DNA of 64,000 bases from DATMNI01 sp963817515 (GTDB taxonomy: Bacteria; Acidobacteriota; Terriglobia; Bryobacterales; Bryobacteraceae): assembly GCA_963817515.1 (NCBI GenBank), contig CAWFPJ010000023.1, positions 558,001 to 622,000 of the forward strand. The letters are read 5' to 3'. The notes beneath the pieces were generated by a model. It was not told the origin of the DNA and did no database searches. It was given only the letters and a program-made list of their open reading frames with translations. The position numbers were made by a program, and so were the translations under genes. Position 1 is the stretch's first letter. Each line of letters starts with the position of its first letter. Shown here one piece after another: positions 7,089-17,092 of this stretch.

Positions 7089-9917
7089 TTAGTTTGTGAC
7101 CGTCAGGTTCGCCGGAGCGCTCGTTACGCCGCCTATGGTGACCGCAACAGGTTGCGTGCCCAGCCCGATTCCACTCGGAACCTGGTAGTTGATCTGGGTC
7201 ACGCCGACCAGGCCGTTGGGGATGCCGATGAACTGGATGCTCGCCGGCACGCCACCCACAGTGACCTTGGCGGTTTGCACCGGGACAGGCAAATCGGAAA
7301 TCGCGGTTGCGGCTGAAGGAGCGGAGCCGGTGGCGATCGACGGCGTGACGGCGCCGGCGCCTGTGATGAATAGCGTGATGGTCTGCCCGCGGCTGGCGCT
7401 GCTGCTTGGAACCGGCGCGTTGTTTGCATTCGTAAATATGCCAGGCGCGGCGGACGCCATGAGGAGCGATTGGGACGTGACCTGGCCGTTATTATTAATC
7501 ATGACCGTGGCTGGGGCGCTGGCAGCCGTTTCGTAAGGGATCTGAATGTTCAACTGTCCCGCAGAGATGTAATACAGCGGCGCGGCTACGCCATTTACCG
7601 TCACCGCAACGCCTGCCATCGAGAGCGGCAGCGGCGCGCTGCTGGCCGAGTTTGTAGAAGGCGCAAGCTGCGATCCGAATACGGAAAGAATCATTCCCGG
7701 CGCGTATACTCCTTTGAACGAGGCTCCATTCGAGGCACCGGTGATGGCCGGCATCCCCGCGACAGCCGGGCCCGTGGACGTGACGTCAATGGAAACCGAC
7801 GCGCTTACCGTCGCCGAAGGTGCTGCGGCATAGGCTGCCAGGATGGTCGCTGAACCCAGCGGCAGCTGGCCCCCTTTCAGTGCCAGGGTTGCCGTGGCAG
7901 TTCCGGACGATCCCGAAAGCTGCGCCGAACCAAGCTGCATGCCGCCGGCCGAGAACTGTACTGACCCCAGCGGCGTGACGCCGTTCGCGCCCGTCACCGT
8001 GGCGGTCAGGAACACCACATCAGTGGACGTTACCGTGCTGAGATTTGTGAGAAGCGTAATGCTGGTGGAAGCGGGCGCCACGATATTTTGATTTTGTCCG
8101 CCGCTCCACTTCGTGACCAGGTTGTAAGTGTCTACCGAGCCCAATCCCGTGGCCAGGTCATAGCCTACTCCCGCGCTATAGCCCACCGCGCTGTTCGAAC
8201 ACGTGCGAGACCGCGAAGAGCAGGCCACGGTCACAATGTTGTCGCCCGCCGTCACGTCATGAAAAGCAGCCGGGACGGACTGGGCCAGCGCATAAAGCGT
8301 GGGATTTATGTTTCCCAATCCCGCGGCCTGCTGCACATGCGTAGAAACCAGGTATTGGTTCAGCAGCGCCGCGATGCCCGAGAATGCCGGAGCCGAAACC
8401 GAAGTTCCTCCCACAACCTGCAGACTCCCGCCGCTATACAACATGTATCCGTCATGATCGGCCGATCCGGATAGTGAAACATCGGGAACATCTCGGGCGT
8501 TATCGCCCGGCACCCCCGGACCGGTTTGCCAGGCAGGTTTCGTGAAAACCACGCTGGCGCCGCCGCCGGTAGCAGAGGGTGAGCCATCCGCGGCGCTGTC
8601 GTTCCATGCCATTTCGGGAATATAGGTCAAAGCGGAGGCTTGCTTGGCATCGTTCGTCGCGCTCCAGTATTGGCCGCTGCCTTCCTGAAACTCGGTGCCG
8701 CCCACGCCGGTCACTTCGGGCACGCTGGCGGGAAGGTCCACGGCCAAGCCGGAATTACGCGAGTCGCTACAGTCCGCGCCGCCGCTGTCACCCGACGCCG
8801 CAAACCAGGTGATGCCTTGGGCGTTACCCTGTCTGGCCCATGACCGGAAGGTCAAAGCGTCCGACGCGGAAGTTTCGAGTTCGCACAGACCGTAGCTGGT
8901 GCTGACCACCGGCGCAAGATTCTGGTCAATCGCATATTGCACGGCCTGCATCACGTCGTCTGAGTAGACATAAATGACCGAGGCGTTTCGCGCCACCGCC
9001 CCCGACCATTCCAGATCCAGATCCGCCTCCACCAGGTCGTCCTGGATAGTCCCGGGATCTTTCGCTCCGGGGACGAGCATAGTCTGAGGGTCGTTCGCGG
9101 CCAGGCCGAAATAGCTGCGAAACTGCTGGATGTCGGTCAGATCGACCCTGGTCTGTCCCGCGATCACCAGAGACTGCCCGGTGCCATCGATGCCCGCAGT
9201 ATAGAGCGGCGTCATGTTGTAGATGGTGGCCAGATCATTAGGAGCCAGATAGTGGTTGCCCTTGCCGGAGGTGTAGTCCGGCATCACAGAAGCATGCGGA
9301 ACGCGTTTGGCGGGCCTCGCCCGAAAATCGTTCAGCCCGCGAATAGCCTTCACAACGCCCGCGATCGCCGCCGGCACGGAAGGTTCGGTAGCGTTGGCAA
9401 AGTGGGTTTCGCCATTTGCAACATAGTGATGAAGCTCAGTCTGAAACGCCTGCTCTACTTGCGCTGCGGCGCCGCTGACCGAGATCCAATTCCGCCCTCG
9501 CGCCACAGCCGCCACGGTAAGCCCTTGCCCCTGGACCCATGAGGTGATCTTGCTCAGATCCTCATCGCTTAAGCCAAAGCGCTGCGCATATTCGTCAGGC
9601 GTCAGCCATCGGTGATAGTTCGCGGAACCCGGCGTCTGCTGCTCGGCCAGCAGTTTGTCGAGGTCGGCTTGCTGGCTGGCGGTTTGCGCAAACATGATGG
9701 TTACATAGGAAACCTTCATCGACGGAGAAACGCGCCCCTGGTCGTTCGCCGCCAGAGCCTTGGGATGTAAATGGCCCCTCAGCGTCACGCGTTCTCGATT
9801 GTCGATCGCTCTGCTGATGCGGCTTTGTTGGGCGGCGACAGTTCCTACTATCAGGAGGCACAGCGCCACCAGCGGCGCAGCCAATCGGATGATAACCGAG
9901 GACGGAAAGACTCTCAT
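7089..9917 (-). CDS. Secreted S53 (sedolisin/kumamolisin) protease with C-terminal Solibacter-type domain
   Basis: 942 residues. Signal peptide at 1-29; a pro-kumamolisin activation domain at about 45-200 (GSANYHRWLTPDEYAQRFGLS is typical); catalytic domain at about 215-620. Visible S53 catalytic residues: Glu297 and Asp301 in EADLDLEW, the oxyanion Asp377 in AASGDSGG, and Ser506 in GGTSVSAP. A late DVTAGDN segment near 560 fits the calcium site region. An Ig-like stretch (about 635-720) leads to a C-terminal region (about 725-942) with NGASFKGVYAPGMILSVFGSQL and GQLNIQIPYE, matching the TIGR03437 domain described from Solibacter. The enzyme should be active outside the cell at acidic pH. An AGGAGAA motif lies about 10 bases before the ATG. 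Confidence 0.9.
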   Translation of the reverse strand: MRVFPSSVIIRLAAPLVALCLLIVGTVAAQQSRISRAIDNRERVTLRGHLHPKALAANDQGRVSPSMKVSYVTIMFAQTASQQADLDKLLAEQQTPGSANYHRWLTPDEYAQRFGLSDEDLSKITSWVQGQGLTVAAVARGRNWISVSGAAAQVEQAFQTELHHYVANGETHFANATEPSVPAAIAGVVKAIRGLNDFRARPAKRVPHASVMPDYTSGKGNHYLAPNDLATIYNMTPLYTAGIDGTGQSLVIAGQTRVDLTDIQQFRSYFGLAANDPQTMLVPGAKDPGTIQDDLVEADLDLEWSGAVARNASVIYVYSDDVMQAVQYAIDQNLAPVVSTSYGLCELETSASDALTFRSWARQGNAQGITWFAASGDSGGADCSDSRNSGLAVDLPASVPEVTGVGGTEFQEGSGQYWSATNDAKQASALTYIPEMAWNDSAADGSPSATGGGASVVFTKPAWQTGPGVPGDNARDVPDVSLSGSADHDGYMLYSGGSLQVVGGTSVSAPAFSGIAALLNQYLVSTHVQQAAGLGNINPTLYALAQSVPAAFHDVTAGDNIVTVACSSRSRTCSNSAVGYSAGVGYDLATGLGSVDTYNLVTKWSGGQNQNIVAPASTSITLLTNLSTVTSTDVVFLTATVTGANGVTPLGSVQFSAGGMQLGSAQLSGSSGTATATLALKGGQLPLGSATILAAYAAAPSATVSASVSIDVTSTGPAVAGMPAITGASNGASFKGVYAPGMILSVFGSQLAPSTNSASSAPLPLSMAGVAVTVNGVAAPLYYISAGQLNIQIPYETAASAPATVMINNNGQVTSQSLLMASAAPGIFTNANNAPVPSSSASRGQTITLFITGAGAVTPSIATGSAPSAATAISDLPVPVQTAKVTVGGVPASIQFIGIPNGLVGVTQINYQVPSGIGLGTQPVAVTIGGVTSAPANLTVTN

Positions 9918-10035
9918 TTACTTACGGTTCTCCTGGTCTGAGCGAACGCGGGGTCATCTCGCGTGCCGGACGCGGGATTGTCAGGTACATACTTGCGACG
10001 TCGCTCCGCCCGGGCCGGTTTCGAAAGCCCGCGAT

Positions 10036-10067
10036 TTGACCACGCGCACGCCATACAGTGAGATAAT
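10036..10067 (+). promoter_or_regulatory. Possible promoter for the DUF1549/DUF1553 gene
   Basis: In the 182-base gap between two divergent genes there is TTGACC at 10036-10041 and GATAAT at 10062-10067. The 20-base spacing is longer than ideal, so this is a weak call. The rest of the gap (9918-10035) shows nothing recognisable. Confidence 0.25.
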
Positions 10068-10099
10068 TACAGTGCGATCAAATAAGGGATGTAGACACC

Positions 10100-13000
10100 G
10101 TGCGTACCATTAGTCTTGGCCTTCTGTTCAGTCTTGGCCTTTTGTTTGGTGAGTTTGCGCTTTTTCTGTTCGCGCCGGCTTCGCTGCTCTGCGGCGCTGA
10201 GCGGACTGTTGAGTTTAACCGCGACATTCGGCCTATCCTTTCTGACAAGTGCCTCTCTTGCCACGGGACTGATGCCATCGCCAAGAAGATTCCGCTACGG
10301 CTGGACAGCGAAGCCGCGGCGAAGGCCGATCTCGGCGGGCGGCGCGCCATTGTCGAGGGCGACCCGGCGGCAAGCCAGCTTATTAAGCGGATCACGGCCG
10401 AGAACAAGGCGATGCATATGCCGCCTGTGTACTCCGGCCTGAAGCTGACCGATGGCGAGATTGAGACGCTGCGCACGTGGATCGCACAGGGTGCCAGGTG
10501 GCAGAAGCATTGGGCTTTTATTCCTCCTGTGCGCCCGGAACTTCCAGCAGTTAAGACAGCCGGCTGGGTACGCAATCCAATCGACGCATTTGTGCTGGCC
10601 CGGCTCGAACGCGAGGGGCTGGCGCCTTCTCCCGAGTGTGACAAGGAAACGCTGCTGCGGCGGGTTTCGCTCGATTTGACCGGGTTACCGCCTACCCTTG
10701 CCGAGATGGATGCGTTCACCAGTGACAAGTCCGCGGATGCTTATGAAAAAGTTGTCGACCGGCTGCTGGCCTCTCCGCGATATGGTGAGCGGATGGCGGA
10801 ACGGTGGCTTGACGCGGCGCGCTACGCCGATACTAACGGCTATCAGTTCGACGGCGAGCGTATGATGTGGCGCTGGCGGGATTGGGTAATCAATGCGTTT
10901 AACCGCAATCAGCGCTTCGATCAGTTTGCACTGGAGCAGATTGCCGGCGACCTGCTGCCCAATGCCACGCTCGATCAGAAGATCGCGACCGGGTTCAACC
11001 GGAATCATCGCGCGAACACCGAAGATGGCATTATTGCCGAAGAGTACGCGGTGGAGTATGTGGTCGATCGGGTGGAGACTACCTCTACAGTGTTTCTGGG
11101 CGTAACGCTCGGCTGCGCGCGATGCCATAACCACAAGTACGATCCATTCACACAGAAGGAGTTTTACCAGGTGTACGCCTACTTCAACAACGTGCCGGAG
11201 TTGGGGCGCGCGATGAAGTATGGGAATTCACCACCGCTCATTCCTGCGCCCACGGCGGATCAGCAGGCTTCACTGGCGGTTCTCGAGAGAAAAATCCAAA
11301 AGGTGGAGGATGCTCTTCCCAAGACTGAGCCCCAGTGGGAACCGCCTTCCGAAAAGGTTTATTGGACGCCGTCCACGGACCTGACCGCGGCGTTTCCTAT
11401 GGAGACTGCAGGCGAAGCCAAGATGGCCGGAGGGACCGTGACGTTCGAACCGGGGCGGATCGGGAATGCCGCGACATTCGACGGCAAGGCATATCTCGAC
11501 GCCGGAACGGCCGGCGATTTCGATATCGAAGACCGGTTTTCGCTCTCGGCTTGGGTGTACTCCGACGACACGCCGAACGGGGCCGTAGTCACCAAGATGA
11601 TCGATACGGCCAAGGGCAAGGGCTACGGCGTATATCTGAACCACGGCAAAGTGGACGTTCACGTGACCAGCGTTTGGGAGAGCGACGCGATCCGGCTTGA
11701 GACCAACGACGCGCTTGCGCCGAAGCGCTGGTATCAGCTCATTGTGACTTACGACGGATCGCGGATGGCCGCGGGGGTGCACGTTTATATCGACGCAAAG
11801 CCGGCGGAATTCAAAGTGGAAGAGGATACGCTGTATCGTCCTTTCCACAATGCCGGCAACGCGTTCTCGCAGCCGTTCCGGGTGGGCGGCGGCGGCGGTC
11901 CGGATCGGCGATTCCGCGGCCGCATCGACGATGTGCGGATTTATTCGCGCGTGCTCGACGCGCAGGAGATTGCTTCGCTGGCTTTGGGGGAATCGGTTCA
12001 AGAGATTGCGGCCAAGCCGCAGCAGGCGCGCAGCCAGATCGAACAGCTGCAGCTTCGCTGGTATTACCTGGAGCACATTGCGCCGCCGGAATTGCAGCAG
12101 GCCTGGAAGGGACTGACGGCGCTCCGGCAGGAGAAAGACAAGCTGGAGCGCAGTTTTCCAACCGTAATGGTGATGGCGGAGCGGCCCGTTCGAAAAGACA
12201 CCTTCGTACTGGCCAGAGGCGCTTATGACAAGCCGGGTGAGAAAGTCGAGCCCGGAGTGCCCGCGGTGCTCTCGCCTGGCGGGGCTTCGGCTCCATCCAA
12301 CCGGCTGGGATTTGCCAGGTGGATGACCGATCCATCCAATCCGTTGATGGCGCGCGTGACCATGAACCGGTTCTGGGAGATGTATTTCGGAACTGGAATC
12401 GTCAAGACCGTCGAGGATTTCGGCGTGCAGGGGGAGTGGCCGAGCCATCCGGAGTTGCTGGATTGGCTGGCAACGGAATTCGTTCGCTCGGGCTGGGACG
12501 TGAAGGCCATGCTGAAGCTGATTGTGACCAGCGCGGCGTACCGGCAGTCTTCGAAAGCGTCGCCGGAACTTCAGCAGCGCGACCCGGAGAACCGGCTGCT
12601 GGCGCGAGGGGCGCGCTTCCGTCTGCCGGCGGAGATGGTGCGCGATCAGGCACTGGCGGCGTCGGGGATATTGGTCGAGAAGCTGGGAGGGCCGTCGGTA
12701 AAACCGTATCAGCCGGCGGGGTTGTGGAAGGATCTGGTGATGCAGGATATGACCTACGTGGAGAGCAAGGGGGACGATCTGCATCGCCGCAGTTTGTATA
12801 CGTTCTGGAAGCGGACGATCGCGCCGCCGATGATGTTGAATTTCGATTCGGCGAATCGCGAGGCCTGCGTGGTGCGCGAATCGCGGACGAATACGCCGCT
12901 GCAGGCGCTCGACCTGATGAACGATGTGCAGTTCCTCGAAGCGGCTCGGCTGATCGGGCAGCGCATGATGAAGGAGGGCGGGAGTTCGGCGGATAAACGT

Positions 13001-13240
13001 TTGCAGTATGGCTTCCGGCTGGTGACAGGGCGCAGGCCTGCGGCATCGGAGGAGAGTATTTTGCAGGAGAGCCTGCAGTATCATCTGGATTATTTTTCGG
13101 ATAAGAAAGACGAGATCCAGGAGTTTCTGAAGCAGGGCGAGGCGCGCACAGATCCGGGGTTGGATCAACGGGAGCTGGCGGCTTACACTTCGGTTGCAAG
13201 TTTGCTTTTGAATATGGATGAGGCGGTGACCAGGCAATGA
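10100..13240 (+). CDS. Planctomycete-type cytochrome protein (PSCyt1/DUF1549-LamG-DUF1553)
   Basis: 1046 residues from GTG 10100, preceded by AAGGGATG. A signal/anchor segment is followed by a c-type haem motif CLSCH at residues 51-55 (PSCyt1). DUF1549 follows (WVRNPIDAFVLARLEREGLAPSP, RRVSLDLTGLPPT, RYGERMAERWLDAARYADTNGYQFD) with a second CARCH motif in LGCARCHNHKYDPFTQKEF. A LamG/concanavalin-like domain (about residues 430-620, ATFDGKAYLDAGTAGDF to FRGRIDDVRIYSRVLDAQEI) is inserted before DUF1553 (RLGFARWMTDPSNPLMARVTMNRFWEMYFG, ANREACVVRESRTNTPLQALDLMND). It overlaps the DUF1501 gene by four bases; the two are nearly always paired. The molecular function is not established; polysaccharide-related redox chemistry outside the cell has been proposed. 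Confidence 0.88.
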   Translation: MRTISLGLLFSLGLLFGEFALFLFAPASLLCGAERTVEFNRDIRPILSDKCLSCHGTDAIAKKIPLRLDSEAAAKADLGGRRAIVEGDPAASQLIKRITAENKAMHMPPVYSGLKLTDGEIETLRTWIAQGARWQKHWAFIPPVRPELPAVKTAGWVRNPIDAFVLARLEREGLAPSPECDKETLLRRVSLDLTGLPPTLAEMDAFTSDKSADAYEKVVDRLLASPRYGERMAERWLDAARYADTNGYQFDGERMMWRWRDWVINAFNRNQRFDQFALEQIAGDLLPNATLDQKIATGFNRNHRANTEDGIIAEEYAVEYVVDRVETTSTVFLGVTLGCARCHNHKYDPFTQKEFYQVYAYFNNVPELGRAMKYGNSPPLIPAPTADQQASLAVLERKIQKVEDALPKTEPQWEPPSEKVYWTPSTDLTAAFPMETAGEAKMAGGTVTFEPGRIGNAATFDGKAYLDAGTAGDFDIEDRFSLSAWVYSDDTPNGAVVTKMIDTAKGKGYGVYLNHGKVDVHVTSVWESDAIRLETNDALAPKRWYQLIVTYDGSRMAAGVHVYIDAKPAEFKVEEDTLYRPFHNAGNAFSQPFRVGGGGGPDRRFRGRIDDVRIYSRVLDAQEIASLALGESVQEIAAKPQQARSQIEQLQLRWYYLEHIAPPELQQAWKGLTALRQEKDKLERSFPTVMVMAERPVRKDTFVLARGAYDKPGEKVEPGVPAVLSPGGASAPSNRLGFARWMTDPSNPLMARVTMNRFWEMYFGTGIVKTVEDFGVQGEWPSHPELLDWLATEFVRSGWDVKAMLKLIVTSAAYRQSSKASPELQQRDPENRLLARGARFRLPAEMVRDQALAASGILVEKLGGPSVKPYQPAGLWKDLVMQDMTYVESKGDDLHRRSLYTFWKRTIAPPMMLNFDSANREACVVRESRTNTPLQALDLMNDVQFLEAARLIGQRMMKEGGSSADKRLQYGFRLVTGRRPAASEESILQESLQYHLDYFSDKKDEIQEFLKQGEARTDPGLDQRELAAYTSVASLLLNMDEAVTRQ

Positions 13241-14640
13241 CACGGCGCACCTTCTTCAATGTTTCGAGCGGTGGGATCGGGACGGCCGCGTTGGCGTCGC
13301 TGCTTGACGCCGATACCAAGGTAACCGGCGGACTTCCGGGGCTGCCGCATTTTCCGCCCAAGGCCAAGCGGGTGATCTATCTTTTCCAGCATGGGGCTCC
13401 ATCGCAGCTCGATCTGTTCGATTACAAGCCGAAGCTGGCCGCCGTGCGCGGGGAGGAACTGCCGGATTCGGTGCGCATGGGACAGCGCCTGACCGGGATG
13501 ACCGCGTTTCAGGCAAAATTTCCAACGGCGCCGTCGATCTTTAAGTTCTCGCAGTACGGGCAGTCGGGGGCCTGGCTGAGCGAGTTGCTGCCGCATACGG
13601 CCAAGGCGGCGGACGATATTTGTTTCATCAAATCGATGCGGACCGACGCCATCAATCACGATCCGGCGGTGACGTTCTTCCAGACCGGATTTCAGATTGC
13701 GGGGCGGCCCAGCATTGGCGCGTGGCTTTCGTATGGGCTGGGGAGTGAGAGCCAGGACCTGCCGGCTTTCGTGGTGATGGTATCGCAGGGCGGCGGGGCC
13801 TCGCAGGCGCTGGCGGACCGGCAGTGGGGCAGCGGATTTCTGCCCACTAACTATCAGGGAGTGAAGTTTCGGTCGGGCGCGGATCCGGTGTTGTATCTTT
13901 CCAATCCTTCCGGCTATGGCGCGCCGGCGCGGCGGCATTTTCTGGACGATCTGGCCAAGCTGAACAACATTGAGTTGAAGGAGTATCAAGACCCGGAAAT
14001 TGCGACGCGCATCGCGCAGTACGAGATGGCGTTCAAGATGCAAAGCTCCGTGCCGGAATTGGCGGATCTTTCGAAGGAGCCCGCTTCGATTTTTGAAATG
14101 TACGGACCGGACTCGCGTAAGCCGGGAACTTATGCGGCCAACTGTATTCTGGCGCGTCGCCTGGCCGAGCGCGGCGTACGCTTCATCCAACTATTCCATC
14201 GCGGATGGGATCAGCACAACAATCTGCCTCGCGAAATTCGCGGACAGTGCCTGGGCACCGATCAGCCGTCGGCCGCCCTGGTGGCCGATCTCAAGCAGCG
14301 CGGAATGCTGGACGATACGCTGGTCGTGTGGGGCGGCGAGTTCGGGCGCACCGTCTACTCTCAGGGCACGCTGACCGAAGACAACTATGGGCGCGACCAT
14401 CATCCCCGCTGCTTCAGTATCTGGATGGCGGGCGGGGGGATCAAGCACGGGCTGACTTACGGCGAGACCGACGAATTCAGCTATAACATCGTGAACAATC
14501 CCGTTGACGTCCATGATCTGCACGCCACCATTCTGCACTGCCTGGGCGTGGATCATACCAGGCTGACGTATAAGTTTCAAGGCCGGCACTTCCGCCTGAC
14601 CGATGTGCTGGGAAATGTGTTGAAGGACGTGCTGGCGTAG
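13237..14640 (+). CDS. DUF1501 family protein, Tat-exported sulfatase-fold
   Basis: 467 residues. The N-terminus MTRRTFFNVSSGGIGTAALA is a twin-arginine-type signal. The body has VIYLFQHGAPSQLDLFDYKP, SELLPHTAKAADDICFIKSM, RFIQLFHRGWDQHNN, DTLVVWGGEFGRT and GRDHHPRCFSIWMAGGGIKHG, the conserved blocks of DUF1501, which has an alkaline phosphatase/sulfatase-like fold. The HGAPSQLD, WGGEFGRT and GRDHH blocks hold the likely metal ligands. Its ATGA start overlaps the end of the DUF1549/1553 gene, so the two are translationally coupled and probably act together in the periplasm. Substrate unknown. It ends 7 bases before the end of the convergent modA-like gene. Confidence 0.88.
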   Translation: MTRRTFFNVSSGGIGTAALASLLDADTKVTGGLPGLPHFPPKAKRVIYLFQHGAPSQLDLFDYKPKLAAVRGEELPDSVRMGQRLTGMTAFQAKFPTAPSIFKFSQYGQSGAWLSELLPHTAKAADDICFIKSMRTDAINHDPAVTFFQTGFQIAGRPSIGAWLSYGLGSESQDLPAFVVMVSQGGGASQALADRQWGSGFLPTNYQGVKFRSGADPVLYLSNPSGYGAPARRHFLDDLAKLNNIELKEYQDPEIATRIAQYEMAFKMQSSVPELADLSKEPASIFEMYGPDSRKPGTYAANCILARRLAERGVRFIQLFHRGWDQHNNLPREIRGQCLGTDQPSAALVADLKQRGMLDDTLVVWGGEFGRTVYSQGTLTEDNYGRDHHPRCFSIWMAGGGIKHGLTYGETDEFSYNIVNNPVDVHDLHATILHCLGVDHTRLTYKFQGRHFRLTDVLGNVLKDVLA

Positions 14641-14647
14641 CGCCGCG

Positions 14648-15490
14648 TCACTCCGCTGCTGGCATAAAGCCATACTTCTTGAAGATTGACCGGCCCTCGG
14701 GCTTCGTGAGGAAGCCGCGAAATAAGCGGGCAGCCTCGGCATCTTTCGCCCACTTCAGAATCACGCCGCCTTGATCCATTCGGGGATAGCTGCCCAGAGG
14801 AACCTCCCAGAATCGACCCTGATCGCGCACCGCAGGCGAGATGGCCAGAGAGAGCGCCACAACTCCAATCTCGGCATTTCCGCTCTGTACGAATTGCAGC
14901 GCCTGAGCCACATTCTCACCCAGCACCAGTTTAGACTTCACCGCGTCATACACGCCCAGCGAGCGCAGCGCCGCCTCCGCCGCCCGGCCATATGGTGCAT
15001 GCTGCGGATTGGCTAGAGCGATGTGGGTCACGCTCGGATGCTTGAGCGCATCGATACCGAGCTTTTGTATCTCGATCGGCGAAGCTGCAGGCACCCAAAC
15101 CGCCAGCCGGCCCACCGCGTAAGAGAACTCCGTGCCGGGCAGGCTGAGTCCCTGTTCTGCAAGCTTTCGCGGGTACTCCACGTCTGCCGAGAGGAACAGG
15201 TCGAAAGGCGCCTGGTTTTGTAGCTGCGAGTAAAAGTTGCCGGATGAACCGTAGGTGACATTGACCCGGATCCCTTGGTTCTGCTTCCCAAACTCGCGAC
15301 TAATCTCGTCGAGGGCGAACTTAAGATCAGCGGCAGCGGCGACGGAAACCTCCCGGTTGGCAGCACCTGACTGTGCGGTTGGCCTCTCGGACCGGCACCC
15401 TGCGAGGACCGAAAGGATCACCGCAACCGCTAGCAAGAGAGAACACCTTCGGATAAGATTCCATCGCCGCGATTTCCCGGCCTTGAGCAT
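14648..15490 (-). CDS. modA: Molybdate ABC transporter substrate-binding lipoprotein (ModA), orphan
   Basis: 280 residues. A lipoprotein signal ends in LAGC (Cys32). The mature part has SVAAAADLKFALDEISREF, VTYGSSGNFYSQLQNQAPFDLFLSAD and LANPQHAPYGRAAEAAL, the usual ModA order, with Ser and Asp positions for oxyanion binding. It captures molybdate (or tungstate) in the periplasm for the ModBC importer. No modB or modC is adjacent, so partner permease genes must lie elsewhere or be missing. Other molybdenum-related genes occur 9-12 kb away (24284, 24778, 27070). It is convergent with the DUF1501 gene and sits downstream of the broken aldehyde dehydrogenase on the same strand. Confidence 0.85.
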   Translation of the reverse strand: MLKAGKSRRWNLIRRCSLLLAVAVILSVLAGCRSERPTAQSGAANREVSVAAAADLKFALDEISREFGKQNQGIRVNVTYGSSGNFYSQLQNQAPFDLFLSADVEYPRKLAEQGLSLPGTEFSYAVGRLAVWVPAASPIEIQKLGIDALKHPSVTHIALANPQHAPYGRAAEAALRSLGVYDAVKSKLVLGENVAQALQFVQSGNAEIGVVALSLAISPAVRDQGRFWEVPLGSYPRMDQGGVILKWAKDAEAARLFRGFLTKPEGRSIFKKYGFMPAAE

Positions 15491-15524
15491 GCTACGTCGT
15501 AATCTTACCAGGACGCTACTTGCC

Positions 15525-17003
15525 TCAGAGTTGGACGATGACCGTCTTCACTTCGGTGTACTGTTGCAGCCCATACTCGCCCAGTTCACGGCCAATCCCG
15601 GACTGCTTGAAGCCGCCGAACGGGGCCCTGGGGTCCAGCACGTTGTAGCAGTTCACCCATACCGTACCGGCCCGCACGCTATTCGCGATCGAATGGGCCT
15701 TCTTGATGTCACGGGTCCAAACGGCCGCGGCCAAACCGTAGGTCGTGCGGTTGGCCCGCGTGACCACCTCGTCCGACGTCCTTAAAGGGAATGACGCTCA
15801 TCACCGGTCCGAAGATTTCTTCTTTGGCGATCTTCATGTCGTCCTGAACATCGGCGAACACGGTCGGCTGGATGAAGTAGCCGCGATCTCCAACGCGATC
15901 TCCGCCGCACACAAGCTTGGCGCCCTCACTCCGGCCCGATTCGATATAGCCCATGACCTTGTCGAATTGCGATTGATCCACTTGCGGACCCTGTTCCGTC
16001 TTAGGATCGAACGGATCGCCAACCGTACGTTTCCTGGCGCGGGCCCCGCTTTTTTCTACAAACTGGTCGTAGATTTTCTCTTCGACGAACACTCTTGATC
16101 CGGCACAGCAGCACTGGCCGTGATTGAAGAAAAGCCCGAAGTGAGCGCCTTCTACCGCTTCATCCAGGTCAGTGTCCGCGAATACGATGTTCGGGCTCTT
16201 TCCGCCCAGTTCCAGCGTGACTCGCTTCAGATTGGACTTCGCCGCAGCCTCCATGATCAGATGCCCGACCTCGGTCGACCCCGTGAATGCCACCTTGTCC
16301 ACATCCATATGACGGCGATGGCAGCGCCGGCGGTGGGACCAAATCCCGGCAGCAGGTTGACGACTCCCTCCGGAAATCCCGCTTCCACGATCAACTCTCC
16401 GATACGCAGGGCCGACAGGGGCGTTTGCTCGGCCGGTTTCATCACGACCGTGTTTCCGGTGGCTAACGCCGGGGCAAGCTTCCACGCCTGCATCAGCATC
16501 GGGAAATTCCAGGGAATGATCTGTCCGACTACGCCGACGGGTTCGTGCCGGGTGTAGCAGAAAAAGTTGCCGTCAATAGGGATCGTCTTGCCTTGAACCT
16601 TGTCCGCCCATCCCGCGAAATAACGGTAGCAGGCAACCGTTGCCGCAACGTCAACAGCCTTCGCCACGGAAACGGGCTTGCCGTTGTCCAGGGATTCTAG
16701 CCGGGCAAGTTCATCGGCATTCTTTTCGATCAGGTCGGCCAGACGGTTCAGCAATCGTCCTCGCTCTGACGCCAGCGTCTTGCGCCACGGCCCGTGTTCA
16801 AATGCCGCCCGCGCGGCCTTGACGGCCTTCTCCACATCGGCGGCATCGGCTTCGGCAACCTGGCAGATTTCCTCACCGGTTGAGGGATTGATCGTTCCGA
16901 ACGTTTTGCCGGATTCGCTTGCGATCCAGCGATTGTTGATCAGGAGCTTCGTCGCCGAAACAGCGACTGGGCTTTTCTTGGGCGATGACAGGACAGAGGC
17001 CAT
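15525..17003 (-). pseudogene. NAD(P)-dependent aldehyde dehydrogenase, two frameshifts
   Basis: Three consecutive frames make one class 1/2 ALDH of about 490 residues. Frame 1 (from ATG 17003) carries IIPWNFPMLMQAWKLAPALATGNTVVMKPAEQTP and ends in GFGPTAGAAIA. Frame 2 resumes with MDVDKVAFTGSTEVG, the catalytic Glu region VTLELGGKSPNIVFAD, the catalytic Cys region GQCCCAGSRVFVEE and KEEIFGPVMSVIPFKDV. Frame 3 gives NRTTYGLAAAVWT, RAGTVWVNCYN, APFGGFKQSGIGRELG and the end at 15525. The breaks are near 16310 (one base missing) and at 15773-15774 (one extra C). All catalytic motifs remain, so it is a recent pseudogene or a sequence error. Family role: oxidises aldehydes to carboxylates. Confidence 0.85.
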
Positions 17004-17029
17004 ACGATAGACTCCTTTTCAATCGTCTT

Positions 17030-17049
17030 GCTTACATAACTGCGTAAGC
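17030..17049. promoter_or_regulatory. Inverted repeat between aldehyde dehydrogenase and TPR gene
   Basis: GCTTAC (17030-17035) and GTAAGC (17044-17049) form a 6-base inverted repeat with an 8-base centre, in the divergent promoter region 26 bases upstream of the ALDH start. This is the size of a dimeric repressor operator; no cognate regulator is identified. Confidence 0.3.
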
Positions 17050-17092
17050 TACACTAGACAATAGCATGTCTGACAGATATTGGATTTGAGCC

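Noticed and set aside
11270..13243. Long minus-strand frame opposite the DUF1549/1553 gene
   Set aside because: Arg/His/Pro-rich translation with no domain; it is the antisense shadow of a clear plus-strand gene.
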